Source: Micromonospora echinospora
Lineage (GTDB): Bacteria; Actinomycetota; Actinomycetes; Mycobacteriales; Micromonosporaceae
Length of the DNA stretch: 64,000 nt
Reading direction: 5' to 3'
NCBI RefSeq assembly: GCF_014203425.1
Contig: NZ_JACHJC010000001.1
Span: 4,304,001 to 4,368,000 of the forward strand
This document shows positions 39,951 to 49,031 of this stretch, in pieces (position 1 is the stretch's first letter; each line of letters opens with the position of its first letter). The notes under the pieces were generated by a model. It had not been told where the DNA came from. It did no database searches and saw nothing but the letters and a program-made list of their open reading frames with translations. Both the position numbers and the translations under genes were made by a program.

Positions 39951-42695
39951 ATGGACGCCGCACTGGTCGGCCGCGACGCGGTCGTCGAGCGGGTGTGGCG
40001 CGCCCTGGCGGCGGGCACTCCGGTGCTGCTCGACGGTCCCAGCGGCATCGGCAAGACGGCGCTGTGGCGAGCCGTGCTCGACCACGCCCGGCGCACCGGC
40101 TGGCGGGTGCTGTCCGCCGCGCCCACCGAGGCCGAGACGGCGCTGCCGTACGCGGCGCTCGCCGACGTGCTCCGCCCGCTGGCCGACGCGCTACCAGGGC
40201 TGCCGGCGCCGCAGCGGGCCGCAGCCGACATGGTGCTCCTGACCGGCGAGCACGACGGCGCGGCGGTCGACGAACGAGCAGTGGGCGCCGCCACCCGCAC
40301 CCTGCTCGACACGGCGGTGACGGATGCGCCTCGCCTCCTGCTCGCCGTCGACGACCCGCAGTGGCTGGACCCGCCGAGCGCCCGGGCGCTGCGGTTCGCG
40401 CTGCGCCGGCTGTCCCGGTGGCCCGCCGTCCTGGCCACCCACCGCACCGGCGAGAACCCGCCGGCGCCGGTGCCGCTCGGGCTGGACGACGACCCGACCG
40501 GCCGGCACCCGCTGCTGCGCGCCGACGTACCGCCGCTGCCCGCGCCCGACCTGCACCGCATCCTGCAGGCCCGCCTCGGCGGCACGCTCAGCCGCCCGCT
40601 CGTCGAGCGGCTGGCGCGTGACGCGGACGGCAACCCGCTGCTCGCCGTGGAACTGGCCCGGGCGGTGCTGCGGCTGCCCCGCCCGCCCGCGCACGACGAA
40701 GACCTGCCCGTGCCGTCGTCGCTGCGCCGGCTGCTCGCCGAGACGCTGCGGACGCTGCCCGGCCCGAGCCGGGAGGCGGTACGGCTGGCCGCGTTGCTGA
40801 CCGTGCCGGACATGCGGGACCTGACGGCGGCGGGCGTACCGCCCGGCGCGCTGGACGCGGCGGAGGACGCTGGGCTGGTCGTGGTCACGCCGAGCCGGAT
40901 CAGCTTCGCGCACCCCCGGTACGCGGCAGCGGTCCGGGAGAGCATCCCGCCGGGGGCCCGGCGGCGCCTGCACGCGGTGCTCGCCCGAGCGGTCGCCGAC
41001 CCGGACGAGCGGGCCCGGCAACTGGCCCGGTGCGCGGTCGCGCCGGACGCGGACGTCGCCGCCGACCTGGCCGCCGCGGCGGCCCGGCAGCGGATGCGCG
41101 GCGCGGCCGCGCTCGCCGCCGACTGGTACGCGCGGGCGGCCGAGCTGACCCCGCCGGCCGCGACCGCCGACCGCAACCGGCGTCGCCTGGACGCGGTGCA
41201 GTGCCGCATCGACAGCGGGGACTACGCGGCGGCCGGCCGGGCCGCCGAGGCCGCGGCCGCGGAGCTGGCCGGCGCCGAGCGGGGTGAGGCGCTGCTGCTG
41301 CGCGCGCTCGTCGCCTGGTGCGCCGACGACCTGGTCACCGCCGTGCGGGTGGCCGAGCAGGCGCTCGCCGCGGCCGGAGGGGACGGGCACCTGGCCGGGC
41401 GGATCCACACGCATCTGACGATGTTCCACGACCAGCCGGAGGCCGCGCGGGCGCACGCGCGGGCGGCGATCGCCCGGCTCTCCGACCGCGACGACCACCG
41501 CCCGCTGCTCACCGCCGCGCTGCTGCTGCTCTTCTTCCACGAGGTACGCGCCGGCGGAGAGGCGCCGACCGGGCTGCTCGACCGGGCGCTGGCGCTGGAG
41601 GCCGGCGAACCGTCCTACCTGGCCGGTTCGGTGCCGGCGATCTGGTGGAAGGCCGTCGACGACCACGACCGGGCGCGGGCCCGGCTGCACCTGATGCTGG
41701 ATCGGGCGGTGGCGCGCGGGGACGACCCGCTGCGGCACGAGGCGCTCACCCACCTCGGCGAGACGGAACTGCTGGCCGGGCGTTTCGCCGAGGCCGGTAC
41801 GCACATCGCCGCCGCCCGCGACCTGGGTGAGCAGCTGGGCACGGGCCTGGTGGGCGAGAGTTGGCTGGCCGGCATGCTCGACGCGCACCGTGGCCGGCTG
41901 GCGCGGGCGGGCGCCGCCGCGGCCGGACTGCGCCGCGACGACGACCGCGGCGACACCTGGAGCCGCCGGCTGCACCGCCAGCTCGCCGGGCTGGTGGCGC
42001 TCGCCTCGGGCGAATGGGCCACGGCCGCGGCGGCGTACGGCTCGCTCGCGGCCGACCTGGACGGTTCGGGCATCGCCGAGCCGCTGGGGCAGCGGTTCGA
42101 GCCGGACTGGATCGAGGCGTGCGTGGGCGCCGGTGACCTGGACACCGCGCACGCGGCGCTGGACCGGCTGGCCCGGCGGCACGGGCGGCTGCCGCGACCG
42201 TGGACGACGCTCGGGCTGGCCCGCAGCCGGGTGCTGCTGGCCGGCGCGACGGGAGCGGACCCGGGCGAGGCGCTGGACGCGCTGGCGCAGGCCCGGGCCG
42301 CCGTGCCGGAGGCGGTGCTGCCGCTGGACCGGGCCCGCTGCCTGCTCGCCGCCGGCCAGGCGTACCGGCGGGTGCGTCGCCGGCGGGAGGCGCGGGCGGC
42401 GCTCGACGCGGCGGTGGCCGAGTTCGACGCCCTCGGCGCGTCCGCCTTCGCCGACCGGGCGCGGGCGGAGCTGGGCCGCATCGGCGCCCGCACCCCGGCC
42501 CCGACGACGCTCACCGCGACGGAGGAGCGGGTGGCCCGGCTCGCCGCCCGGGGGCAGACGAACCGGCTCATCGCCGACGCGCTCTACATCAGCCCGAAGA
42601 CGGTCGAGGCGAACCTGGCCCGGGTCTACCGCAAGCTGGGCATCGCCAGCCGCGCCGAACTGGGCGCGGCGATGGGGCGGCCACCCGGGCAGTGA
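39951..42695 (+). CDS. LAL-type LuxR regulator with AAA ATPase
   Basis: A 914-residue regulator of the large ATP-binding LuxR (LAL) type. Walker A is GPSGIGKTAL at residues 29-38 and Walker B is LLLAVDDPQWLDPPSARAL near 127. A winged-helix/TPR-like middle (about 300-850, Ala/Leu/Arg-rich helical repeats) leads to the C-terminal LuxR HTH (LTATEERVARLAARGQTNRLIADALYISPKTVEANLARVYRKLGIASR). Such proteins activate pathway genes, often in secondary metabolism or carbon use, after binding a signal and ATP. It starts at ATG 39951, 48 bp after the lipoprotein operon on the same strand, and is convergent with the TetR gene. Its targets are unknown. Confidence 0.9.
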   Translation: MDAALVGRDAVVERVWRALAAGTPVLLDGPSGIGKTALWRAVLDHARRTGWRVLSAAPTEAETALPYAALADVLRPLADALPGLPAPQRAAADMVLLTGEHDGAAVDERAVGAATRTLLDTAVTDAPRLLLAVDDPQWLDPPSARALRFALRRLSRWPAVLATHRTGENPPAPVPLGLDDDPTGRHPLLRADVPPLPAPDLHRILQARLGGTLSRPLVERLARDADGNPLLAVELARAVLRLPRPPAHDEDLPVPSSLRRLLAETLRTLPGPSREAVRLAALLTVPDMRDLTAAGVPPGALDAAEDAGLVVVTPSRISFAHPRYAAAVRESIPPGARRRLHAVLARAVADPDERARQLARCAVAPDADVAADLAAAAARQRMRGAAALAADWYARAAELTPPAATADRNRRRLDAVQCRIDSGDYAAAGRAAEAAAAELAGAERGEALLLRALVAWCADDLVTAVRVAEQALAAAGGDGHLAGRIHTHLTMFHDQPEAARAHARAAIARLSDRDDHRPLLTAALLLLFFHEVRAGGEAPTGLLDRALALEAGEPSYLAGSVPAIWWKAVDDHDRARARLHLMLDRAVARGDDPLRHEALTHLGETELLAGRFAEAGTHIAAARDLGEQLGTGLVGESWLAGMLDAHRGRLARAGAAAAGLRRDDDRGDTWSRRLHRQLAGLVALASGEWATAAAAYGSLAADLDGSGIAEPLGQRFEPDWIEACVGAGDLDTAHAALDRLARRHGRLPRPWTTLGLARSRVLLAGATGADPGEALDALAQARAAVPEAVLPLDRARCLLAAGQAYRRVRRRREARAALDAAVAEFDALGASAFADRARAELGRIGARTPAPTTLTATEERVARLAARGQTNRLIADALYISPKTVEANLARVYRKLGIASRAELGAAMGRPPGQ

Positions 42696-42701
42696 CCGCG
42701 C

Positions 42702-43280
42702 TCAGGGCGCGGCGAACGTGTCCAGGTACGCGCCGAGCAGCTCGCGGGCACGCCCGGGCGGCATCCGCTCGGGGTACGTCAGCGCGTGCAGCGCGAGCCC
42801 GTCGAGCAGGGCGTGCAGCCGCGCGGCGGCCGCGGGGTCGGGCACCGGTTCCCCGGTGAGGAGACAGACGGCGAAGTCGACGGCGCGACGGATGCCGTCG
42901 TCCGCCTCGGTCATCCGGGACCGCGCGGCCGGGTCGGTCTGGGCGCGCGCGGCGAGCAGCAGCCACACCTCGGCCTCGCGGACGCGCTGGCGGTCCAGCG
43001 GCAGCAGGTGTTCCAGCACCCGCTGGGCGACCTCGCGCGGAGGGCCGGTCCGGTCGTCCGCGGCGATCCGCTCGGCCGCCTCGGCCTGTACGTGCTCCAT
43101 GGCGAACACCAGCAGCTCGGTCTGGGTCGCGAAGTAGTGCCGCAGCGCGCTCGGTGACCAGCCCGCCTCGGCCGCGATGCTGCGCACGGTGGCGGCGCCG
43201 ACGCCGTCGCGGTAGACGACCCGCCACATCGCCCGCGCCAGTTCGGCACGGCGCGCGTCGTGGTCGACGATCTTGGGCAC
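42702..43280 (-). CDS. TetR-family transcriptional regulator
   Basis: A 192-residue TetR regulator. The N-terminal HTH is DHDARRAELARAMWRVVYRDGVGAATVRSIAAEAGWSPSALRHYFATQTELLVFAMEHV. The C-terminal ligand-binding half includes RVLEHLLPLDRQRVREAEVWLLLAARAQTDP. The start is GTG 43280, with GGAGGGC upstream. It is divergent from a membrane-protein gene 70 bp away, the classical arrangement for repression of a neighbour. Confidence 0.9.
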   Translation of the reverse strand: MPKIVDHDARRAELARAMWRVVYRDGVGAATVRSIAAEAGWSPSALRHYFATQTELLVFAMEHVQAEAAERIAADDRTGPPREVAQRVLEHLLPLDRQRVREAEVWLLLAARAQTDPAARSRMTEADDGIRRAVDFAVCLLTGEPVPDPAAAARLHALLDGLALHALTYPERMPPGRARELLGAYLDTFAAP

Positions 43281-43349
43281 GCGCCCTCCGGAATCTGGTT
43301 GACGGCCGCTGTTACGGTTATCGTACAGCGTACTAGAAAAGAGGGCCGC
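43281..43349. promoter_or_regulatory. Divergent promoter and likely TetR operator
   Basis: The 69-bp gap between the divergent TetR and membrane-protein genes holds TTGACG (43299-43304), a fair -35 for the plus strand. An imperfect palindrome of the form CTGT...ACAG lies at about 43309-43328, and GTAC repeats flank it (43323-43332). Overlap of these with the promoter is what a TetR autoregulatory operator would look like. The exact operator is not proven. Confidence 0.4.
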
Positions 43350-43895
43350 ATGCTCGTGGCAGTGATCGTCGGGTGCGAGGTGGCGTTCTGGGTGGTCCTG
43401 CTCGCCGGACTGATCGCCCGGTACCCGCTGCGGCGGCCCCGCCTCGGCGCGGCGCTGCTGATCGCCGTGCCCGTGGTCGATCTCGTCCTGCTGGCCGCCA
43501 CCATGATCGACCTGCGCCGGGGCGCCACCGCCACGTTCGCCCACGGCCTCGCCGCCGCGTACCTCGGGTTCTCGGTGGCGTTCGGGCACAGCATGGTGCG
43601 CTGGGCCGACGAGCGGTTCGCCCACCGGTTCGCCGGCGGCCCTCCCCCGCGCCGGGCCCCCCGGTACGGGATGGCGCGGGCCCGGCACGAGTGGCGCGAG
43701 TGGGGCAAGGGCATGATCGGCTGGGCGGTCGCCTGCGCCGTGTTGCTGGCCGGCATCGCAGTGGTCGGCGACGGCGAGCGCACCGCCGAGCTGTGGGCGT
43801 GGACCGGCCGGCTCAGCGTGGTGATGGCGGGCTGGCTGGTGTTCTGGCCGGTCGCGTACACCGTGTTCCCGAAGCGGGCACCGCGCGGCGCGTGA
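43350..43895 (+). CDS. Membrane protein next to TetR regulator
   Basis: A 181-residue protein with about five hydrophobic segments: MLVAVIVGCEVAFWVVLLAGLIARYPL, GAALLIAVPVVDLVLLAATMI, LAAAYLGFSVAFGHSMVRWADERFAHRF, MIGWAVACAVLLAGIAVV and RLSVVMAGWLVFWPVAYTVF. A basic loop (RRAPRYGMARARHEWREWGKG) separates the third and fourth. I do not recognise a family. The start is ATG 43350 after GAGGG. It is probably under control of the divergent TetR protein. Confidence 0.72.
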   Translation: MLVAVIVGCEVAFWVVLLAGLIARYPLRRPRLGAALLIAVPVVDLVLLAATMIDLRRGATATFAHGLAAAYLGFSVAFGHSMVRWADERFAHRFAGGPPPRRAPRYGMARARHEWREWGKGMIGWAVACAVLLAGIAVVGDGERTAELWAWTGRLSVVMAGWLVFWPVAYTVFPKRAPRGA

Positions 43896-43949
43896 GACTC
43901 ACCCCTCCGCGGGTGCTGCGCGGCCCATCGGGGCGGAGCGGCCCGGCGG

Positions 43950-44786
43950 TCAGCCGGCGTCCGGCCAGGCGGCACGGACCAGCGCGGGCAGCACCTCGCC
44001 GGCCGGGCCGCGCAGGTTCACCGCGCAGATCGCGTCCAGCGGCGTCGGCACCGGGTTCACCTGCACCACCGGCGCGCCGAGGCGGGCCGCCACGAGCGGG
44101 ATCTCGGCGGCCGGATGCACGAGCGCCGAGGTGCCCACTGTCAGCAGCAGGTCGCAGGCGGACGCCGCCTCGACCGCCGCGCTGAGCGCGGTCTCCGGCA
44201 GCGCCTCGCCGAACCAGACCACGCCGGGCCGTACCGGCGCCCCGCATCCGGCGCACGCGGGCGGGATCAGCGGCCCGTCCGGCGGTTCCGGCGCGTGCGA
44301 CTCCACCCCGCCGTGCGGTTCCGGCCCGCCGGGCGGTACCGGCGGATCGGCGGGCGGCGGCAGGTCGGGCGGCACCGGCGCGGGGCGGGCGCAGGCCGAG
44401 CAGCGGGGCGCGAACAGGCTGCCGTGCAGGCGTACCGGGGCGGGGACGCCGCCGCGCTCGTGCAGGTCGTCGACGTTCTGCGTGATCACCACCGTCTCCG
44501 ACAGCCGGGCCGCGATCGCCGCGACCGCCCGGTGCCCCGGATTCGGGCGGGCCCGGCGCACCCCGCGCCGCCGTGCCTCGTACCATCCCCACACCAGCGC
44601 CGGGTCGGCCCGGAACGCGGCGGGGGTCGCCAGCTCCTGCGGGTCGTAGCGCTGCCAGAGCCCGGTCTGGGCGTCCCGGAACGTCGGCACGCCGCTCTCG
44701 GCGGACATGCCTGCGCCGGTGAACACCACCGGCCGCTGCGCGGCGGCGAGCAGCCGGCCCGCCTCGGCCAGCTCCGGCCCGGTCAC
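43950..44786 (-). CDS. Sir2-family NAD-dependent deacylase
   Basis: A 278-residue sirtuin. The NAD motif is VVFTGAGMSAESGVPTFRDAQTGLW, the catalytic His and Asn/Asp are in VVITQNVDDLHERGGVPAPVRLHGSLFAPRCSAC, and GVVWFGEALPE and LLLTVGTSALVHPAA follow. The zinc module has CSAC and CAGC Cys pairs, but between them is an unusually long Pro/Gly-rich insert of about 45 residues. It removes acyl groups from Lys using NAD. GTG 44786 overlaps the upstream DUF1905 stop (GTGA), so the two are coupled. Confidence 0.9.
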   Translation of the reverse strand: MTGPELAEAGRLLAAAQRPVVFTGAGMSAESGVPTFRDAQTGLWQRYDPQELATPAAFRADPALVWGWYEARRRGVRRARPNPGHRAVAAIAARLSETVVITQNVDDLHERGGVPAPVRLHGSLFAPRCSACARPAPVPPDLPPPADPPVPPGGPEPHGGVESHAPEPPDGPLIPPACAGCGAPVRPGVVWFGEALPETALSAAVEAASACDLLLTVGTSALVHPAAEIPLVAARLGAPVVQVNPVPTPLDAICAVNLRGPAGEVLPALVRAAWPDAG

Positions 44787-45070
44787 ACGTCCACCGTCAG
44801 CCGCACGTCGACCCGGTCACCCAGCTCGATGCCCTCGGCCCGGCGCGCCGCGACCCGCAGCGGCACCACGTACCGCCCGTCCTTCGGCCACAGCGACGTC
44901 CGCCAGTCGGTGCCGCCGATGCTCACCGTCACCGGGATCATGCCCCAGCCGTAGGTGACCGACGCCGAGGCGGCCTCGATCGCCGCGCTCTGCTCGTCGG
45001 GCACCGTGACGAAGTGGTACGGCGCCGGGCCGCGCCAGAACCACACCTCGCCGCTGAACGCCAGCTCCAT
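44783..45070 (-). CDS. DUF1905 domain protein
   Basis: A 95-residue protein of the DUF1905 family: MELAFSGEVWFWRGPAPYHFVTVP, the central GWGMIPVTVSIGGTDWRTSLWPKDGRYVVPLRVAARRAEGIELGDRVDVRLTV. It is a small beta-barrel-like cytoplasmic protein of unknown function. It overlaps the start of the sirtuin gene and lies 4 bp after the DUF998 gene boundary, so DUF1905 and sirtuin form one translational unit. Confidence 0.85.
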   Translation of the reverse strand: MELAFSGEVWFWRGPAPYHFVTVPDEQSAAIEAASASVTYGWGMIPVTVSIGGTDWRTSLWPKDGRYVVPLRVAARRAEGIELGDRVDVRLTVDV

Positions 45071-45074
45071 CCGG

Positions 45075-45719
45075 TCAGGATAGGGGCCGGGACCGACGGA
45101 ACCCGAGCAGCCGCAACCCGGCCGCCGTCACCCAGGCGAACAGCGGGAACACGGCGACGCGTTCCATGCCGCCCACGCCGATGCCGGCGTCCACCCGGGA
45201 CAGGAACAGCACGGTGCCGGCCAGCCCGAGCAGGCCCAGGAGCGCGCTGACGGCCCGCAGCCCGCGCAGCAGCGGCGACCGGCCGGCGAGCGCGGCGGCG
45301 AGCATCGCGGCGTTGCCGAGGGCGAAGACCAGCAGCGCGCCGAGCACGTGAAGGTTCTCGTCCACGTCGGCCGGGTAGAGGCCGGCCAGCACGTACCCGC
45401 ACCCGGCGGTCACGATCGACGCGACGGCGACGGCCGCGGCGCGACCCGGGCGCAGCGCGCGGTGTGCGAGCAGCGCGCCGAGCGCGAGCAGCAGCCCGGC
45501 GCCGACGAGGACGGCGTTCATGGCCGGGTGCCACGGCGAGCAGACCGGGCGCGGGCGGCTGGTGTCCCACACGCCGCAGGTCACGTTCCCCAGGTCGCTG
45601 ATGTTGTGCTCGGCCCAGCTGAACCCGGGTTGCTCCCAGGCCAGGCCCACGATGACGTTGGCGGCCAGGAACGACGCGGTGGCGAGCAGCCAGCATGCGC
45701 CCGCGAGGCGGTTTCTCAT
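45075..45719 (-). CDS. DUF998 membrane protein
   Basis: A 214-residue protein with about six helices of the DUF998 family. Motifs include the conserved SWAEHNISDLGNVTCG and HPAMNAVLVGAGLLLALGALL, followed by GLYPADVDENLHVLGALLVFALGNAAMLAAALAG. Such proteins span the membrane; their function is unknown. I chose ATG 45719, which places the first helix at residues 4-22. A potential start 12 codons upstream is less likely. Confidence 0.85.
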   Translation of the reverse strand: MRNRLAGACWLLATASFLAANVIVGLAWEQPGFSWAEHNISDLGNVTCGVWDTSRPRPVCSPWHPAMNAVLVGAGLLLALGALLAHRALRPGRAAAVAVASIVTAGCGYVLAGLYPADVDENLHVLGALLVFALGNAAMLAAALAGRSPLLRGLRAVSALLGLLGLAGTVLFLSRVDAGIGVGGMERVAVFPLFAWVTAAGLRLLGFRRSRPLS

Positions 45720-45852
45720 CCGCCGAGTGCACCGTCTCGCGGCGGCCCGGCGCACGGGGTGTGGCGGGCCGGTTCGGGGTAGGGCCAGACCTACCCGGAG
45801 AGCGGGGTCCAGCCGGCTGGGCCGGGCGGCGCGGCCTGGCTAGCGTCGGGCC

Positions 45853-47136
45853 ATGACAGTTGATCACGGGCTGGCCGTTGCGTTGCGCCGCCGCCGCTAC
45901 CTGCTCTCCGCGTGGCCGTGGCGGGCGCTGGCGTACGCCCTCACGACCCTGCCCCTGGCCGGCGCGGCGGCGTTCGGGGCGGCGGTGGTCGCCGCGCCGC
46001 TGCTGCTGGTCGTCAGCGCGCTGCGGCGGGGCCGCCCGGTCGACGCCGAGGCGCTGGCGGTGCTGGCCGTGGTGGCGCTGGCGGTGGTGGCGTTCGCCCC
46101 GCTGGCCGGCGCGCCGGTGGCGGCGGTCGAGCGGTGGCGCCTCGGCCTGGTCGACGACCGTCCGGTGACCGCGCCGAGGTGGCGGGGACTCGCCGCCCGT
46201 TTCACCACCGCCACCGGGTGGCGGGAGGGCGCGTACCTGGCCGTGCTGGGGGTGGTGCTGCCGCTGGCGTACGGGATGTTCGGCCTGCTCGTGCTGCTGG
46301 ACGTGGCGCTCGTCGCCGGTCCGTGGCTGGCCGGCGGCGAGGACCGGATCGTGCTGGTCTGGGCCACAGTCGACTCCCCGGCCGAGGCGGTCCCGTACGC
46401 GCTCGCCGGTCTGCTGGCCGTCCCGGCGCTGGTCTACCTGGCCGGGCTGCTGGTCGCGGCCCAGGCGGCGGTGGCCCGCCGGCTGCTCGACGACGCGCCC
46501 GGCGGCGCGGCCCTGCGCGAGGTGACCCGGTCGCGCGCCCGCCTGGTGGGCGCCTACGAGGCGGAGCGGCGCCGCATCGAGCGGGACATGCACGACGGCG
46601 CGCAGCCGCGCCTGACCGCCCTGACGCTTCAGCTCGGGTTGGCCCGCCTCGACGTGCCGGACGACTCCCCGGCGGCGAAGCCGCTCGCGGTGGCGCACGA
46701 GCAGGCCAAGGAGCTGATGGTGACGTTGCGCGGAATCGTCCAGGGCATCCGCCCGCAGCAGCTCACCGAACTCGGCCTGGCCGGGGCGGTCGGCGAGCTG
46801 GCCGCACGGTCGGTCGTACCGGTCACCGTGCGCGCGGACCTGACCCGCCCGGTGCCCGACCTGATCGAGACCACCGCCTGGTACGTGGTCTCCGAGACGC
46901 TCGGCAACGTCGCCCGGCACGCCGGGGCCGGCCGGGCGCAGGTGCGGCTGACCCGCGACGACCGGCGGCTGGTGGTGGAGGTGCGCGACGACGGCCGGGG
47001 CGGCGCCGACCCGGCGCGCGGCACCGGCCTGACCGGGCTCGCGGACCGGGTGGCGGCGGTGGAAGGGCGGCTGCTGCTGTCCAGCCCGCCCGGTGGGCCT
47101 ACCCTCGTCCGGGTGGAGCTGCCGTGCCGTCCGTGA
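45853..47136 (+). CDS. NarL-type sensor histidine kinase
   Basis: A 427-residue membrane kinase. Hydrophobic segments at about 20-90, 125-165 and 180-210 surround the sensory part; the HisKA_3 domain has His247 in RRRIERDMHDGAQPRLTALTLQLGLARLD, and the HATPase_c domain has TAWYVVSETLGNVARHAG and VRDDGRGGADPARGTGLTGLADRVAAVEGRLLL. The DMHDGAQPRL form of the H box is a distinct NarX-like subtype. It starts at ATG 45853. The adjacent response regulator overlaps by 13 bases, so the pair is cotranslated. Confidence 0.93.
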   Translation: MTVDHGLAVALRRRRYLLSAWPWRALAYALTTLPLAGAAAFGAAVVAAPLLLVVSALRRGRPVDAEALAVLAVVALAVVAFAPLAGAPVAAVERWRLGLVDDRPVTAPRWRGLAARFTTATGWREGAYLAVLGVVLPLAYGMFGLLVLLDVALVAGPWLAGGEDRIVLVWATVDSPAEAVPYALAGLLAVPALVYLAGLLVAAQAAVARRLLDDAPGGAALREVTRSRARLVGAYEAERRRIERDMHDGAQPRLTALTLQLGLARLDVPDDSPAAKPLAVAHEQAKELMVTLRGIVQGIRPQQLTELGLAGAVGELAARSVVPVTVRADLTRPVPDLIETTAWYVVSETLGNVARHAGAGRAQVRLTRDDRRLVVEVRDDGRGGADPARGTGLTGLADRVAAVEGRLLLSSPPGGPTLVRVELPCRP

Positions 47137-47783
47137 CCCGGGTCGTCCTCGCCGAGGACGAGGTGCTGCTGCGGGAGGGCCTGGTCGGTGTACTGACCCG
47201 GTTCGGCTTCGCGGTGGACGCCGCCGTCGGCTCCGCCCCGGAACTGCTCGACGCGGTCCGCACGCACCGGCCCGACCTGCTGGTGACCGACATCAGGATG
47301 CCGCCGCAGCACCGCGACGACGGCCTGCGCGCCGCGGTCACGCTACGCGCGGAACGCCCGGACCTCGCGGTGGTGGTGCTCAGCCAGCACGTGCAGAGCG
47401 GGTACGCCGCCGCGCTGCTCGACAGCGGCGACGGCAACCGGGTCGGCTACCTGCTCAAGGACCGGGTCGCCGACGTCGCGGAGTTCGCCGAGACGCTGCG
47501 CCGGGTGGCGGCCGGCGGCACCGCCGTCGACCCGGACGTGGTGCGGCACCTGCTGCGCCGCCCCCGTGACCCGCTCGCCGCGCTGTCGCGGCGGGAGCGG
47601 GAGGTGCTGGGGCTGGTCGCCGAGGGCCACTCGAACACGGCCATCGCCTCCCGGCTGCACGTCACCGAGGCGGCCGTCGGCAAGCACGTGGGCAACATCC
47701 TGGCCAAGCTCGGCCTGCCGCCGGACGAGGACACCAACCGCCGGGTGCTGGCGGTGCTCGCCTACCTGCGCGCGGAGAGTTGA
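47124..47783 (+). CDS. NarL/LuxR-family response regulator
   Basis: A 219-residue regulator. The receiver has VVLAEDEVLLREGL and phospho-acceptor Asp56 in LLVTDIRMPPQHRDDGL; Ser in VVVLSQH replaces the usual Thr, and Lys lies in GYLLKDRVADV. The LuxR HTH is LSRREREVLGLVAEGHSNTAIASRLHVTEAAVGKHVGNILAKLGLPPDED. I chose GTG 47124 because GGTGGAG sits about 6 bases ahead; GTG 47133, overlapping the kinase stop as GTGA, is the alternative. Confidence 0.93.
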   Translation: MPSVTRVVLAEDEVLLREGLVGVLTRFGFAVDAAVGSAPELLDAVRTHRPDLLVTDIRMPPQHRDDGLRAAVTLRAERPDLAVVVLSQHVQSGYAAALLDSGDGNRVGYLLKDRVADVAEFAETLRRVAAGGTAVDPDVVRHLLRRPRDPLAALSRREREVLGLVAEGHSNTAIASRLHVTEAAVGKHVGNILAKLGLPPDEDTNRRVLAVLAYLRAES

Positions 47784-47789
47784 CCGGCG

Positions 47790-48212
47790 CTACAGGCTCA
47801 TCGGCACGGGGTCGGTGGCCAGCGCCCGGAACCGCTCGCGCGGGTCGGGCACCAGCCGCCGCTCGGCCAGGTCGAGCAGCCCGCCGACGCCGCTGACCGA
47901 GGCGACCGGGGTGCCGTCCGCGCGGGTGAACTCCTGGCTGATCCGGAACGTCTTGCCCTCGCCCCAGTGGAACTCGCAGGTGACGTCGACCTCGTCGCCG
48001 CCGCGCAGCTCCCGCAGGTAGCGCACCGTCACCTCCAGCGCGACCGGCCCGACGCCACCGGCGAGCAGCCGTTCCTGGCCGACGCCGGACGCCCGCAGAC
48101 ACTCCCAGCGGGCGTGCTCGGCGTACTGGAGGTAGACCGCCTGGTTGAGGTGCCCCTGCGTGTCGAGTTCGTAGCCGCGCACCGTGACGCGTACCCGGAA
48201 CGGATCTGCCAT
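47790..48212 (-). CDS. Hotdog-fold acyl-CoA thioesterase
   Basis: A 140-residue protein of the 4-hydroxybenzoyl-CoA thioesterase/YbgC-like hotdog family. The signature is VRGYELDTQGHLNQAVYLQYAEHARWECLRA, in which an Asp-x-x-G-H-x-N motif marks the active site. It hydrolyses acyl-CoA thioesters in the cytoplasm. Its 3' end is 6 bp from the convergent response regulator gene. Confidence 0.88.
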   Translation of the reverse strand: MADPFRVRVTVRGYELDTQGHLNQAVYLQYAEHARWECLRASGVGQERLLAGGVGPVALEVTVRYLRELRGGDEVDVTCEFHWGEGKTFRISQEFTRADGTPVASVSGVGGLLDLAERRLVPDPRERFRALATDPVPMSL

Positions 48213-48283
48213 GCCGGCAGCCTAGCCAGCGGCGCCGACAAATCGGCGTGCGGTCCGGGCCGCGCGGCTCTAGCCTGCCCGGC

Positions 48284-49027
48284 GTGACTCTGGAGATCGT
48301 GACCCTGGCGCAGCGGCCCGACCTGGCGCCGCTGCTCGACGCCGACTTCGACGGCGCCTGGCCGCCGTTCATGCTCTGGGACCCGATGGGCGCGCTCTAC
48401 TACGGCGTCGCGCACGACCTCTACCCGGAGTTCGTCTTCGCCGCCGTCGACCCGGCCGAGCCGGGCCGGGCCGTGGCCCGGGGGTACGCGGCGCCGCTGC
48501 GCTGGACCGAGGACGAGCTGCCCGACGGCGGCTGGGACCGGGTGATCCAGCGGGCCACGCTCGGCCGCCTCACCGGGTCCACCCCCAACCTGGTGTCCGC
48601 GCTGGAGATCTGCGTGCGCCCGGACCGGCGCGGCGGCGGCGTGTCCGGGCTGATGCTCGACGCCATGCGCGCCGCGGTGGCCCGCGCCGGGTTCGACACG
48701 CTGGTGGCGCCGGTGCGCCCGAACGGCAAGGCCGCCGCCCCGGACGTGCCGATGACCGAGTACGCGGCCCGGCGCCGCCCGGACGGGCTGCCGGCCGACC
48801 CGTGGCTGCGGGTGCACGTACGGGCCGGCGGGGTGATCGAGCGGGTGGCGCCCCGGTCGATGACGGTGACCGGGACGCTCGCGGACTGGCGGCGCTGGAC
48901 CGGGCTGCCGTTCGACACCTCCGGGCCGGTACGCGTGCCGGGCGCGCTGACGCCGGTGCTCGTCGACGTCGACCACGACCACGCCGCGTACGTGGAACCA
49001 AACGTGTGGGTGCGCCACCGTCTCTGA
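48284..49027 (+). CDS. GNAT-fold acetyltransferase-like protein
   Basis: A 247-residue protein. The acetyl-CoA pyrophosphate loop resembles a GNAT motif A in LEICVRPDRRGGGVSGLMLDAMRAAVARAGFDTLVAPV, preceded by a beta strand (VFAAVDPAEPGRAVARGYAAPLRW). The rest is a C-terminal extension ending VLVDVDHDHAAYVEPNVWVRHRL that I do not recognise. It is probably a cytoplasmic N-acetyltransferase or a relative with another role. The start is GTG 48284. Confidence 0.7.
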   Translation: MTLEIVTLAQRPDLAPLLDADFDGAWPPFMLWDPMGALYYGVAHDLYPEFVFAAVDPAEPGRAVARGYAAPLRWTEDELPDGGWDRVIQRATLGRLTGSTPNLVSALEICVRPDRRGGGVSGLMLDAMRAAVARAGFDTLVAPVRPNGKAAAPDVPMTEYAARRRPDGLPADPWLRVHVRAGGVIERVAPRSMTVTGTLADWRRWTGLPFDTSGPVRVPGALTPVLVDVDHDHAAYVEPNVWVRHRL

Positions 49028-49031
49028 CCGG

